Assembly (NCBI RefSeq): GCF_042652085.1
Contig: NZ_JBHSJF010000005.1
Span: forward strand, 372,001-436,000
Reading direction: 5' to 3'
DNA: 64,000 bases
DNA from: Flaviflagellibacter deserti
GTDB lineage: Bacteria > Pseudomonadota > Alphaproteobacteria > Rhizobiales > Methylopilaceae
The notes below the pieces were generated by a model, which saw only the letters and a list, made by a program, of their open reading frames with translations, made no database searches and had not been told where the DNA came from. Positions 40,745 through 51,477 of this stretch are shown here, piece by piece. Within the stretch, counting starts at the first letter, position 1, and each line of letters starts with the position of its first letter. The position numbers were made by a program, and so were the translations under genes.

Positions 40745-41307
40745 TCTCCGAGACATCCTCTCAGGCTGATCAGGCCGCGCCTGATCCAGCTCTTCATGGT
40801 ACCGAGCGGCACGCCGCGACGGCGCGCGAGTTCATCATAGGTCGCGCCTTCCAGAAACGCGGTGCGGATCGACGCCTGCTGATCGGCATCGAGCTTGTCC
40901 AGACAGTCGTGCAGCGCGCGAACCTGTTCGGCGTTCTCGATATCGGCCAGCGCCGACGGAATGCCGTCCGGCACCTCCTCCGCGATATCCAGCGGAGCCT
41001 CAAGCCGGCGCACCTTGTCGGCCCTAACACGGTCGAGCGCCTTGTTGCGCGCCACCGTGACGAGCCAGGTGATCGCGCTCGCCCGGTCCGGGTCGAACGT
41101 ACCGGCCCGCCGCCAGACCGTGATGTAGGTTTCCTGAAGCACTTCCTCGGCCTCGCTCCTGTCGTCCAAGATACGAAGGCAGACCCCGAAAAGCTTCGCC
41201 GAAGTCCGGTCGTAGACGGCGGCGAGCGCCGCACGGTCGCCTTTGCCGACGGCCTTCAGCTGCAAGGCGAGGGAGATACTGGCTTCACTTGGCGAGCGAG
41301 AGGTCAT
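40741..41307 (-). CDS. ECF sigma factor, SigK/ECF19-like
   Basis: A 188-residue RNA polymerase sigma-70 family protein of the extracytoplasmic type. Region 2 is seen as RTSAKLFGVCLRILDDRSEAEEVLQETYITVW and SAITWLVTVARNKALDRVR; region 4 is EGATYDELARRRGVPLGTMKSWIRRGLISLRGCL. It is coupled to its RskA-type anti-sigma. The fasciclin gene is the likely target. ATG 41307 begins MTSRSPSEAS; a longer frame would add 21 residues without support. Confidence 0.93.
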   Translation of the reverse strand: MTSRSPSEASISLALQLKAVGKGDRAALAAVYDRTSAKLFGVCLRILDDRSEAEEVLQETYITVWRRAGTFDPDRASAITWLVTVARNKALDRVRADKVRRLEAPLDIAEEVPDGIPSALADIENAEQVRALHDCLDKLDADQQASIRTAFLEGATYDELARRRGVPLGTMKSWIRRGLISLRGCLGE

Positions 41308-41379
41308 CGGTGGCGGACTATAGGGCTCGTTCCGGCCAAGGCGAGACGTGGATTGACCGTAGTCGATCAACTTTCCGTA

Positions 41380-41910
41380 TTAGAGGAATTTGTAGAAGAA
41401 CGTCGCGGGAGCCAGCACGCCGTCCGGCGTCATCGAATGGTCCGGCATCGTGCCGAGCTCGATCCAGCCGGCGCTCCGATAGAGGTGCTCGCCCGCGCTG
41501 CCGGTCGCCGTATCGAGGTGGAGCAGTGTCCGGCCATGCCGCTTCGCAATGGCTTCAGCGGTCGTGAGTAGCCGCTTTCCGAGGCCCCGGCGGCGCGTGC
41601 TGGAGTGCACCAGCATCTTCCCGAGCTCGGCTCGGTGCGGCGAGTTCGGCTGATGCGCGAAACTTACGATGATGGTGCCCACCACGCGTCCGGCTTCGCG
41701 GGCCACGATAAGGATGCGGCTTTTGTCGGCGATGCCGGGCAACTGGCCGCGCCAGAAGCCTTCGCCCTCCGCCCGGCCGAAGCCGCGCATGAAATTGACC
41801 GACGACCCGCTCTCGACCGCGTCGACCAGCACGTCAGCGAGTTCCGACAATGCAGCCTCGGCTTCAGCCACATCAAGCTCAACGATTTCAAGCGTATCGA
41901 CAGCATTCAT
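41380..41910 (-). CDS. GNAT family N-acetyltransferase
   Basis: A 176-residue acetyltransferase (PF00583). VGTIIVSFAHQPNSPHRAELGKMLVHSSTRRRGLGKRLL contains the acetyl-CoA pyrophosphate-binding RRRGLGKRL loop; LLHLDTATGSAGEHLYRSAGW is the C-terminal half. The substrate is unknown. It is divergent from a LysR gene 78 bases away and may be its target. Confidence 0.9.
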   Translation of the reverse strand: MNAVDTLEIVELDVAEAEAALSELADVLVDAVESGSSVNFMRGFGRAEGEGFWRGQLPGIADKSRILIVAREAGRVVGTIIVSFAHQPNSPHRAELGKMLVHSSTRRRGLGKRLLTTAEAIAKRHGRTLLHLDTATGSAGEHLYRSAGWIELGTMPDHSMTPDGVLAPATFFYKFL

Positions 41911-41922
41911 TTTTCAGTCTCA

Positions 41923-41939
41923 CATCGGACTTTCCGATG
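41923..41939. promoter_or_regulatory. Palindrome in the GNAT/LysR divergent promoter region
   Basis: CATCGGA and TCCGATG arms around CTT, 13 bases before the GNAT start and 49 bases before the LysR start. A possible operator for the adjacent LysR-type regulator, although it lacks the classic T-N11-A form. Confidence 0.35.
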
Positions 41940-41988
41940 ATACACTAACTTCCATAGGGAATACCAAACAGTCCCATAAGATTCTTCA

Positions 41989-42903
41989 ATGGATATCGAT
42001 CAGCTCCGGACATTCGACCGAATAGTCCGCGACGGCAGTTTCACCAAGGCCGCGGCCCGGCTGAACGTCACCCAGGCGACCGTGTCGATGCGGGTGAAGT
42101 CGCTGGAAGACGCGCTCGGCGGAGCGCTCCTTCAACGCGGACGGAAGATCACGCTGACCGAGCGGGGCATCACTTTCCTGCCCTATGCACGTCGGGTGCT
42201 GGCGGCGTTGCTCGAGGGCGAGGACGCGCTGCGCGCCGTCGAGCGCGGCCGACTGACGGTTGCCTCATTGCGGAGTCTGGTGACCTGCTTCACCGGCCCG
42301 GTCGTCGCCGAATTCGCGGCGGCGCATCCGGGTGTCGAGTTCGATTTCGAGGAAGGCCGCCACCGCGATATCGCCGAATGGCTGCACGACCGCGCGCTCG
42401 ATCTCGCGGTGATGGGCTGGCCGAATCTCAATCCGCTGCTCGAGACCCTCACCCCGCTCGCGATTTTCCGCGAGCGCGCTTTGCTGGTCGCCAGTCCCGC
42501 GATCGCCAAGAGGATCGGACCGGAGCCTACTCTCGACCGGGTGTTCGAGATCGCGCCGCAATTCCTGACCTTCTTTTGGTGGCAGGTGACGCCGGAGCCG
42601 ATCGTCGAGCTGCGTTTTCGCGCCAAGGCCTCTTCGCAGATGCTGTTCCGGCCCGGCCTGCAACTGATCGAGAAAGGCGCCGCGGTCGGCCATCTGATGG
42701 AGCCGACGATCCGGGAAGAACTGGAATCGGGCCGCCTGGTCGATCTTGCGCCGGTCGACATGCCGTCGATCAACCGGGATACCGCGCTCGTCGCCGGCGG
42801 CGACATCTCGGGCCGTCCGCTGATTGAGGGACTGGCCGATGCGTTCGTCGCCGGCGCGGCCGAACGCGGCCTGCTCCACCGCGATCTCCGCCCAAGCCGC
42901 TGA
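41989..42903 (+). CDS. LysR family transcriptional regulator
   Basis: A 304-residue regulator. Winged helix at 1-60: MDIDQLRTFDRIVRDGSFTKAAARLNVTQATVSMRVKSLEDALGG. A periplasmic-binding-protein-like effector domain occupies the rest. It probably acts on the divergent GNAT gene, and possibly its own. The effector is unknown. The next gene, lepA, starts 67 bases downstream. Confidence 0.92.
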   Translation: MDIDQLRTFDRIVRDGSFTKAAARLNVTQATVSMRVKSLEDALGGALLQRGRKITLTERGITFLPYARRVLAALLEGEDALRAVERGRLTVASLRSLVTCFTGPVVAEFAAAHPGVEFDFEEGRHRDIAEWLHDRALDLAVMGWPNLNPLLETLTPLAIFRERALLVASPAIAKRIGPEPTLDRVFEIAPQFLTFFWWQVTPEPIVELRFRAKASSQMLFRPGLQLIEKGAAVGHLMEPTIREELESGRLVDLAPVDMPSINRDTALVAGGDISGRPLIEGLADAFVAGAAERGLLHRDLRPSR

Positions 42904-42970
42904 ACAATGGGCCGTTGAACAAGAAGCGTCTCGCCTTGCCGCCCTCCGGAGCGGGTGCTATCCCGCGCCC

Positions 42971-44776
<1,806 letters not shown>

Positions 44777-44777
44777 G

Positions 44778-45524
44778 CTGGCTACTCCCCTCCTCCTCGT
44801 CACCGGCGGTTCGCGCGGCATCGGCGCCGCGACGTGCCGGCTCGCGGCGGAACGGGGATATGACGTCGCCATCAATTACGCGCGCGACCGCGAGGCCGCC
44901 GAAGGCGTTGCGAAGGACTGCTGGAAGCACGGAGTCCGCGCGGAGATATTCCAGGCCGACGTCGCCCGGGAAGACGACATTGCCCGCCTCTTCCATGAGA
45001 TCGACGGCTTCGGCCAGCTCACCCATCTCGTCAACAATGCCGGCATTGTCGGCCGGGCGTCCCGCTTCGACGAGGCCGATCCGGTCTCGATCCGCGCGAC
45101 GGTCGATCTCAATGTTACTGGCGCCATGCTCGTCACCCAGGCGGCACTGAAGCGCATCTCGACCCGACACGACGGGCCGGGCGGCGCGATCGTCAATCTG
45201 TCCTCGATCGCGGCGACGCTCGGAGCACCCGGCGAATATGTCTGGTATGCCGCGACCAAGGCAGCGATCGACGCGCTGACGATCGGGCTGGCGAAGGAGG
45301 TCGCGGCCGAAGGCGTGCGGGTGAACGCCGTCTCGCCGGGGCTGATCGATACCGGCATCCACGCCTCCGGCGGACAGCCCGACCGCATCGCGAAGCGCGG
45401 CCCGCTGCTGCCGATCGGCCGGGCAGGAACGCCGCAAGAAGTCGCCGAGACGATCCTGTTCCTGCTGTCCGACCAGGCCTCTTTCGTCACCGGCTCCAAT
45501 GTCCGGATCGCGGGCGGGCTCTAA
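44778..45524 (+). CDS. SDR family oxidoreductase with a CTG start codon
   Basis: A 248-residue short-chain dehydrogenase. LLLVTGGSRGIGAA is the cofactor Rossmann motif, LVNNAGIVG follows, the catalytic Ser is in VNLSSIAAT, and YAATK gives the Tyr-Lys pair. No ATG, GTG or TTG exists in frame between the stop at 44760 and the Rossmann motif. CTG 44778, with GGAGG at 44767-44771 six bases upstream, fits as start (then ATPLLLVTGG), one base after the lepA stop. The coding frame begins one residue before the family's usual N-terminus. Substrate unknown. Confidence 0.85.
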   Translation: MATPLLLVTGGSRGIGAATCRLAAERGYDVAINYARDREAAEGVAKDCWKHGVRAEIFQADVAREDDIARLFHEIDGFGQLTHLVNNAGIVGRASRFDEADPVSIRATVDLNVTGAMLVTQAALKRISTRHDGPGGAIVNLSSIAATLGAPGEYVWYAATKAAIDALTIGLAKEVAAEGVRVNAVSPGLIDTGIHASGGQPDRIAKRGPLLPIGRAGTPQEVAETILFLLSDQASFVTGSNVRIAGGL

Positions 45525-45564
45525 ACCATTCATGATGCGATCGTGATTCCAGAGGATTTGTGCC

Positions 45565-46488
45565 GTGCAAGATGAAGCCAAGGCCCTCGCGGGCGTGATC
45601 CCTCATCCGGACGAGAACCCCGGCGTCGACGTGACGATCCAGGGCCACAAGATCGATCTCGACGCGCCGAAACTGCCGAAGGTGATTGAGGAGGCGGCCT
45701 TCACGAGCGGCGGCTTTCCCTACGACAAGAAGATGAAGGACGAGGAGTACGACGAGCCGCTCTACGCGCTGCAGATCGAGCTTCTGAAGCTGCAGCGCTG
45801 GGCGAACGCGACCGGCTCTCGCATTCTCGTCGTCTTCGAAGGACGTGACTCCGCCGGCAAGGGTGGCGCGATCCAGCGCTTCACCCAGCACCTCAATCCG
45901 CGCTCCTGCCATGTCGTGGCGCTTGCCAAGCCGAGCGATGCGGAGCGCGGCCAATGGTATTTCCAGCGCTATGTCGAGAAGCTGCCGACGGCCGGCGAGA
46001 TCGTCCTGTTCGATCGCTCCTGGTACAACCGTGCCGTCGTCGAGCCGGTGATGGGCTTCTGCAAGCCGGAGCAGACCGACCAGTTCCTGAAGGACGTGCC
46101 GACCTTCGAGCGCATGCTGGTCGAAAATGGCATTCATATCCGCAAACTATGGCTGACCGTGGGACGGGAGATGCAGGTCAAGCGCCTGTTCGACCGGCGT
46201 CACGACCCGCTGAAGACCTGGAAGCTCTCGGCGATCGACTACAAGGGCCTGCCGCTCTGGGACGAATATACCGAGGCTGCCGAGCGCATGCTGCGGACGA
46301 CGCATGCGACCGAGGCGCCGTGGACGATCATCCGCGCCAACGACAAGAAGCGCGCCCGGCTGGAGACGATCCGAACCGTTCTGTCCTCGCTCGACTACGA
46401 CGGCAAGGACCATAAGGCGGTCGGCAAGACGGATACGAAGATCGTCGCCAGCGCCGAGACCGCGCTACGCAAGGATTGGGACATCTGA
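45565..46488 (+). CDS. ppk2: Polyphosphate kinase 2
   Basis: A 307-residue PPK2-type kinase (PF03976) using polyphosphate to phosphorylate nucleotides, or the reverse. Walker A FEGRDSAGKGGAI near residue 92, FDRSWYNRAVVEPVMGFC (Walker B/lid region), and the Arg-rich FDRRHDPLKTWKLS are typical of class I. A ~75-residue N-terminal extension carries no known domain. GTG 45565 follows AGAGGA by eight bases. Nothing nearby suggests a dedicated partner. Confidence 0.93.
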   Translation: MQDEAKALAGVIPHPDENPGVDVTIQGHKIDLDAPKLPKVIEEAAFTSGGFPYDKKMKDEEYDEPLYALQIELLKLQRWANATGSRILVVFEGRDSAGKGGAIQRFTQHLNPRSCHVVALAKPSDAERGQWYFQRYVEKLPTAGEIVLFDRSWYNRAVVEPVMGFCKPEQTDQFLKDVPTFERMLVENGIHIRKLWLTVGREMQVKRLFDRRHDPLKTWKLSAIDYKGLPLWDEYTEAAERMLRTTHATEAPWTIIRANDKKRARLETIRTVLSSLDYDGKDHKAVGKTDTKIVASAETALRKDWDI

Positions 46489-46655
46489 CGCGAGATCATG
46501 GTGACCGGCTGTTTACCTTGATCTGGCATCGTGCTCTTCATATCACAGTCGGATTCTGCCTTTTATTCGCCAAAGAATAGCCGCGCGAGCGGCCATTTCG
46601 TTGACGACACAGGTTCTCCGGCTCGGTGCGGTGATCTCGGGGGTCCGATCCTGTC

Positions 46656-47432
46656 ATGCGTTTTTCTGTTTCGTCTTTCGGTCGTTCCCTTTCACTCGCA
46701 ATGGTTGCCGCTGCTGGCCTGGTGCTCGGCGGCTGCGTCGCCGACCGTGCCGGCCCGACGGCCAAGGTCGCGACCTTCGACCAGGGCACGATCGACCGCT
46801 ACGGCCCGCGCCCGAACGAAAAGTTCGCGCTGCCGGCCTCCGACATCTCCCGTGTGCGGCCACAATATCTGCGCCGCGAGGTCGCCTATAGCGGCAACGA
46901 GCGTCCGGGCACGATCGTCGTCGACACCCAGAACCGCTATCTCTTCCTCGTCATGGAGAACGGCCGCGCCATGCGTTACGGCATCGGCGTCGGCAAGGAA
47001 GGCCTCTCCTGGGGCGGCGTCGCCACCATCCAGCGCAAGGCGGAATGGCCGCGCTGGACTCCGACGGCGGACATGATTGCCCGCGATCCGGACCGCAACG
47101 CCAAATGGGCGGGCGGCATGGACGGCGGCCTCGGCAACCCGCTCGGCCCGCGCGCGATGTATCTCTACCAGAACGGCCGGGACACGCTGTACCGCATCCA
47201 CGGCACGACCGAGCCGTGGACGATCGGCAGCGCCGTCTCCTCGGGCTGCATCCGCCTGATCAACCAGGACGTGATCGACCTCTACAGCCGCGTCCCGACG
47301 GGCACGACGGTGATCGTGCTGCACGACGGCAGCCCGATGGAGCAGGTCCAGCAGGTCGTCGCACAGGTCGGCACGTCGGTGCAGAAGGGCCTGTCCCAGC
47401 TCGTCCACTCCCTGCCGAAGCGCGGCCAGTAG
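46656..47432 (+). CDS. L,D-transpeptidase (YkuD), lipoprotein
   Basis: A 258-residue protein with a lipoprotein signal (AAAGLVLGGC). The YkuD catalytic domain spans about 75-225: RIHGTTEPWTIGSAVSSGCIRLINQDVIDLY holds the HG and S-x-GCIR active site with the nucleophilic Cys near residue 198. It forms 3-3 peptidoglycan cross-links or attaches proteins to the wall in the periplasm; alphaproteobacteria carry many paralogues. A weak hairpin at 47442-47459 follows the stop. Confidence 0.93.
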   Translation: MRFSVSSFGRSLSLAMVAAAGLVLGGCVADRAGPTAKVATFDQGTIDRYGPRPNEKFALPASDISRVRPQYLRREVAYSGNERPGTIVVDTQNRYLFLVMENGRAMRYGIGVGKEGLSWGGVATIQRKAEWPRWTPTADMIARDPDRNAKWAGGMDGGLGNPLGPRAMYLYQNGRDTLYRIHGTTEPWTIGSAVSSGCIRLINQDVIDLYSRVPTGTTVIVLHDGSPMEQVQQVVAQVGTSVQKGLSQLVHSLPKRGQ

Positions 47433-47441
47433 CCAGGCTGA

Positions 47442-47464
47442 AAGCCCCATCGGGAGGCTGCTTT
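47442..47464 (+). terminator. Possible terminator of the L,D-transpeptidase gene
   Basis: AAGCCCC-ATC-GGGAGGCT folds with one bulge and is followed by GCTTTA. The stem is short and the T run poor; it is supported mainly by its position ten bases after the stop. Confidence 0.35.
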
Positions 47465-47603
47465 AGGGGATGGCGAGCCGCCATCCGCTTCCCGTGGACC
47501 CATTTTCGAATGATCGCGACGCTATAGATGGAGGGACGGATCGCGGAGCCCCGCGCCCGCGAATGAGTTCACGTGTCCAGGAGGAACCAACGAGGAGGTT
47601 ACG

Positions 47604-48497
47604 ATGGACGCACGTGTACGACACCGTCGCGTCACGATCGGCAATGTCGACACCTTCTACCGCGAGGCAGGACCGGAGGGCGCGCCCGTGGTTCTGCTGC
47701 CGCATGGTTACCCCTGCTCATCCTACGAGTTTCGCAACTTCATGCCACGGCTGGCCGATCGCTGGCGGCTGCTGGCGCCGGACTATCCCGGTGCCGGCTA
47801 CAGCGCGACGCCGGACCACTTCGACTACAGCTTCGACGGCTACGCCGACTTCCTCTACGGCTTCGTGGGGACGCTCGGCGTCGAACGCTTCACCCTCTAT
47901 CTACACGACTTCGGATCGCCGATCGGCGCACGGCTCGCGATAAAGGCGCCGGAGCGTGTGGTGGCGCTCATCATCCAGAACGGCGACATCCCTTACGAGG
48001 ATGCTCTGGGACCGAAATACGCCGAAATCGAAAAGACCTGGCAGCTGCCGCCGTCAGAGATGCGGGAGAAACTGGCTGAAGCGGTTACCGAGGAGACCTT
48101 CAGGGAGGAGTTCCTAAACGAGGTGAGCCCCGAACTTGCCGAGCGCATTCCTCCCGATCTGTGGAAGCTGCATTGGTCATTGATGACCCCGAAGCGCAAG
48201 GAGATCGCGGTCGACCTCATCGCGGGTCTGAAGGAAAACCGCGCCTGGTTCCCGCAACATCGGACCTATCTCAGCGAGCACCGGCCGCCGGCGTTAATCG
48301 TGTGGGGACCGCAGGATGGATACATGCCGGAGAAATCGGCGCGCGCCTATCTTCGCGACCTGCCCGACGCCGAGCTCCACCTGCTCAATGGCGGTCACTG
48401 GCTGCTGGAGACCAACCTCGACGAGGTGGTCGCGCTCGTTCGCGATTTTCTCGGTCGAGTTCATTATACGGAAGGAGGCATTGACCAATCTCGATAG
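47604..48497 (+). CDS. Alpha/beta hydrolase with an aspartate nucleophile
   Basis: A 297-residue hydrolase similar to epoxide hydrolases and haloalkane dehalogenases. PHGYPCSSYEFRN is the oxyanion HG segment, LYLHDFGSPIGARLA places Asp (about 103) at the nucleophile elbow, and NGGHWLLE supplies the catalytic His. A cap domain occupies about 130-215. No signal peptide, so it is cytoplasmic. The ribosome site AGGAGG lies seven bases before ATG 47604. The substrate, epoxide or haloalkane, cannot be decided. Confidence 0.85.
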   Translation: MDARVRHRRVTIGNVDTFYREAGPEGAPVVLLPHGYPCSSYEFRNFMPRLADRWRLLAPDYPGAGYSATPDHFDYSFDGYADFLYGFVGTLGVERFTLYLHDFGSPIGARLAIKAPERVVALIIQNGDIPYEDALGPKYAEIEKTWQLPPSEMREKLAEAVTEETFREEFLNEVSPELAERIPPDLWKLHWSLMTPKRKEIAVDLIAGLKENRAWFPQHRTYLSEHRPPALIVWGPQDGYMPEKSARAYLRDLPDAELHLLNGGHWLLETNLDEVVALVRDFLGRVHYTEGGIDQSR

Positions 48498-48614
48498 CAG
48501 CCAAGGCCGAAGGAACATCGGCTTCGTGGTCGTTCGGCGTCCCTACCATCTTTGATGGACGCAAAGCCGCCATCGGCCAAGGACCGCGACGGCCGAGCGA
48601 TTACCCGATCGACC

Positions 48615-50780
48615 CTAGGCCGCGCTCTTGGCCGGAGGTTTCGGTCGGCGGCGGTTCTCGCGGAGAAGCTCGCTGGCTGCCTCGTTCGGCTGCGCCTTGG
48701 CGAACAGCCAGCCCTGCCCCTGGTGGCAGCCCTCGCTGCGGAGATATTCGAGATCGGCGGCGGTCTCGACGCCCTCGGCCGTGATGGTGATGCCGAGGCT
48801 CCTGCCAAGCGTGATGATCGCCCGGACGATCGCCTGCGAATCGGAATTCGTGCCGAGGCCCTGCACGAAGGACCGGTCGATCTTGATCTTGTCGAACGGG
48901 AACGAGCGCAGATAGCTCAGCGACGAATAGCCGGTACCGAAATCGTCCATCGAGATACGGACGCCGAGCGCGCGCAGCGCATGAAGCGTGGCAAGCACGT
49001 TCTCGCTCTTCTCCAGCAGGACGGATTCGGTGATCTCCAGCTCAAGCCTCTTCGGCTCGAGGCCGGTCTCGTTCAGTGCATCCGATACGACCTCGAACAG
49101 ATTGCCCGAGCGGAACTGGAGAGTCGACAGGTTGACCGCGACCTTGGTGTCGCCGGGCCAAGCGGCGGCATCGCGGCAGGCGCGGGTCAGCACGTGGACG
49201 CCGAGCGGCACGACGAGGCCGGTCTCCTCGGCGAGCGGGATGAAGTCGATCGGCGGGATGTTGCCGCGCTCGGGATGGTTCCAGCGCACCAATGCCTCGA
49301 AGCCGGCAACGTCGCCCGAGCCGATCTCGATCAACGGCTGGTAATGGACTTCGAGCGTCCCGGCATTGATCGCGGCGCGAAGATCGAGCTCCATGCGACG
49401 GCGGGCCTGCAGGCGGGCGTCCATTTCGGCTTCGAAGAAGCAATAGGCGCCGCGGCCCTCGGCTTTGGCCCGGTAGAGCGCCATGTCGGCGGCCTTGAGC
49501 AGCCGGTCGCAATCCTCGCCGTCGCTCGGGCCGACCGCGATGCCGATCGAGACGCCGATCGTCATCAGATGACCGTCGATCTCGTAAGGCGCGCTGACGA
49601 TCTCGATCAGGCGGCCGGCGAGCGAGCCGGCGTCTTCGGGATCGTCGATCCCGGTCTGCAGAACCGCGAATTCGTCGCCGCCCAGGCGGGCGACGGTATC
49701 CGTCTCGCGCAGGGCGCCTTTCAGGCGCTGCGCGACGAGGACGAGAAGCCGGTCGCCGATCGGATGGCCGAGCGTGTCGTTGATCGACTTGAAATCGTCG
49801 AGGTCGAGGCAGAGCACCGCGGCCGTCTCGTCGCGGCGGATGCGGGTCAGGCACTCTTCCATCTCTTCGCGGAAGAGGACGCGGTTCGGCAGACCGGTCA
49901 GCGCGTCGTGATGCGCCATGAAGGCGATCCGCTCTTCGGCGCGCTTCCGCTCGGTGATGTCGACGGCGCCGATGAGTTCCGCCTGGACACCCTCATAGGT
50001 CAGCAGGCTGGAATAGACCGCGACGTCGATCGCCTCGCCGTCCGCCTTCCTGTGCCTCCAGGTGAAGCCGACCTCGCGCTTCAGCTTGCCGGGCGGCGTC
50101 TCGGCGTCGGTCTCGTCCGGATGACGGAGATCGGCGAGCGTCATCGCCAAGAATTCATCCCGCGAATAGCCGTAGTGCTGGGTCGCGGCATCGTTGACCG
50201 CGAGAATGCGGCCCGTCTCGAGCGCGTGCACGTACATCGGTACGGGATTGTTGTCGAAGAGCAGGCGGAAGCTTTCCTCGCGCTGCTTCATCTCGGTGAT
50301 GTCGACGCGCAGGCCGATGATGCCGCCGTCGGAGGTGCGGCGCTCCTCGATCAGGATCCAGCGGCCGTCGGTCGTCTTCTGCTCGTGGCGGCCGCGCGGA
50401 TTGTAGAGCCGGTCGAGCCGGTCCTTCAGCCATTCCTCTTCGCGACCGATCGCTTCCGGATACTGGCCACGCGCAACGCCGATCCGGAGCGTATCCTCGA
50501 GCTTCACGCCTTCGGCAAAGAGGTCCGACGAGCCCGCATACATTTCGCCGTACTGCTTGTTCCAGAGAACGTAGCGGCCGTCGGAATCCAGGAAGACCAC
50601 GCCTTGCGGCAGGATGTCGATCGCCGCCCGCAAACGCGCTTCGGCCTGCTTGGCCTGCTGGATCGCCGCCTCGGCTTCGAGGCGCGCATCGAGAAGCGCC
50701 GCATCATAACCCGGGTGAGCGGAATGGGAGGCAGTACGGTTATCGTCGGACGGGGACTGGAATTCGGCGTTCATGGGCAT
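48615..50780 (-). CDS. PAS-PAS-GGDEF-EAL cyclic-di-GMP signalling protein
   Basis: A 721-residue cytoplasmic protein with no membrane segment. A short coiled coil (about 30-50) is followed by two PAS domains (about 52-170, 172-290). The GGDEF domain (about 300-460) has intact RLGGDEFAV and DDFKSINDTLGH. The EAL domain (about 470-710) has intact GFEALVRW, EITESVLL, MDDFGTGYSSL and KIDRSFV. Both catalytic sites look competent, so it may make or degrade c-di-GMP depending on the PAS signal. ATG 50780 or 50774 are possible starts. Confidence 0.93.
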   Translation of the reverse strand: MPMNAEFQSPSDDNRTASHSAHPGYDAALLDARLEAEAAIQQAKQAEARLRAAIDILPQGVVFLDSDGRYVLWNKQYGEMYAGSSDLFAEGVKLEDTLRIGVARGQYPEAIGREEEWLKDRLDRLYNPRGRHEQKTTDGRWILIEERRTSDGGIIGLRVDITEMKQREESFRLLFDNNPVPMYVHALETGRILAVNDAATQHYGYSRDEFLAMTLADLRHPDETDAETPPGKLKREVGFTWRHRKADGEAIDVAVYSSLLTYEGVQAELIGAVDITERKRAEERIAFMAHHDALTGLPNRVLFREEMEECLTRIRRDETAAVLCLDLDDFKSINDTLGHPIGDRLLVLVAQRLKGALRETDTVARLGGDEFAVLQTGIDDPEDAGSLAGRLIEIVSAPYEIDGHLMTIGVSIGIAVGPSDGEDCDRLLKAADMALYRAKAEGRGAYCFFEAEMDARLQARRRMELDLRAAINAGTLEVHYQPLIEIGSGDVAGFEALVRWNHPERGNIPPIDFIPLAEETGLVVPLGVHVLTRACRDAAAWPGDTKVAVNLSTLQFRSGNLFEVVSDALNETGLEPKRLELEITESVLLEKSENVLATLHALRALGVRISMDDFGTGYSSLSYLRSFPFDKIKIDRSFVQGLGTNSDSQAIVRAIITLGRSLGITITAEGVETAADLEYLRSEGCHQGQGWLFAKAQPNEAASELLRENRRRPKPPAKSAA

Positions 50781-51144
50781 TTGCGCTCCTGGACGCCTAG
50801 GCTATTGGAGCTATTGGATTAACAGCAGCTTTCCACCATTTTTCTGCTCGAGATTCGAGCCTTCGATAACCATGAATTCTTGGCCGTTATTGACCTCGCG
50901 CGTTCGTGATCGACATAAAAACAGCCGGATTTTGGCTGTTTATTCAATATTTCGCCTCCGCTCTGCCTAAAAATGTGACAAATGCTGTTCTTGTGCGCAT
51001 CACTACTTCACGGTTACCAATGTCTTAAGAAATTGCCGTTTTTAGGCTGGGACAAATCGTTGCCGTTCATCGGTGAACCCGTACCGCGCGCCGCAAATAT
51101 GGTATTTGGCCGCCCGTCTTCTTATCTAAGGTCGCGAGGCGGCG
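50781..51144. other. Divergent intergenic region with an unexplained terminator
   Basis: The 364 bases between the GGDEF-EAL gene and the small membrane protein are AT-richer than their surroundings and contain no open frame I can support. The clear structure is the minus-strand terminator at 50914-50941, which belongs to neither flanking gene and hints at a small RNA transcribed leftward. Confidence 0.5.
50914..50941 (-). terminator. Orphan intrinsic terminator
   Basis: On the minus strand AAACAGCC-AAAATCC-GGCTGTTT forms a perfect 8-base stem whose 3' arm runs directly into TTTTT. It ends a leftward transcript that must begin between here and about 51140, since both flanking protein genes point away from it. 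Confidence 0.7.
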
Positions 51145-51465
51145 ATGCGGTTTCTGGTCCGGATGATCGGCGTCTTTCTGTTTGCGGCGGCATTTGTCGC
51201 GCTGGTCATCGATGGAACACGGTCGATCGCCGGAAATGCGCTCTACCTGTCGAGCCTCGGCGAAAGCGTGAAGCTCGTATGGCCGAACGGCATGGAAGCG
51301 ATCGAGAACTCGCTGCGCTCCCTGTATGAGAGCCTGTGGGATCCGGCGGGGTCCTGGCTGTTCGCGCAGCCGGCTTTCGTCGTCCTCGGCCTGGCCGGCC
51401 TGTTTCTGATGCTGATCGGCCGCCGCAGGCCGAGAGTGGTGAGACCGCTGCCGCGCCGTTACTGA
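51145..51465 (+). CDS. Small membrane protein of unknown function
   Basis: A 106-residue protein with two hydrophobic segments (about 3-22, FLVRMIGVFLFAAAFVALVI, and about 77-94, AFVVLGLAGLFLMLIG), separated by a ~50-residue presumably periplasmic loop, and a basic tail RRRPRVVRPLPRR. I do not recognise a functional domain. It precedes msrA by 12 bases, so co-transcription with the methionine repair enzyme is likely. GGCGG before ATG 51145 is a weak ribosome site. Confidence 0.75.
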   Translation: MRFLVRMIGVFLFAAAFVALVIDGTRSIAGNALYLSSLGESVKLVWPNGMEAIENSLRSLYESLWDPAGSWLFAQPAFVVLGLAGLFLMLIGRRRPRVVRPLPRRY

Positions 51466-51477
51466 GGAGGGCTGTCC

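Noticed and set aside
48552..50822. Long plus-strand open frame opposite the GGDEF-EAL gene
   Set aside because: Antisense to intact GGDEF and EAL domains; composition typical of shadow frames.
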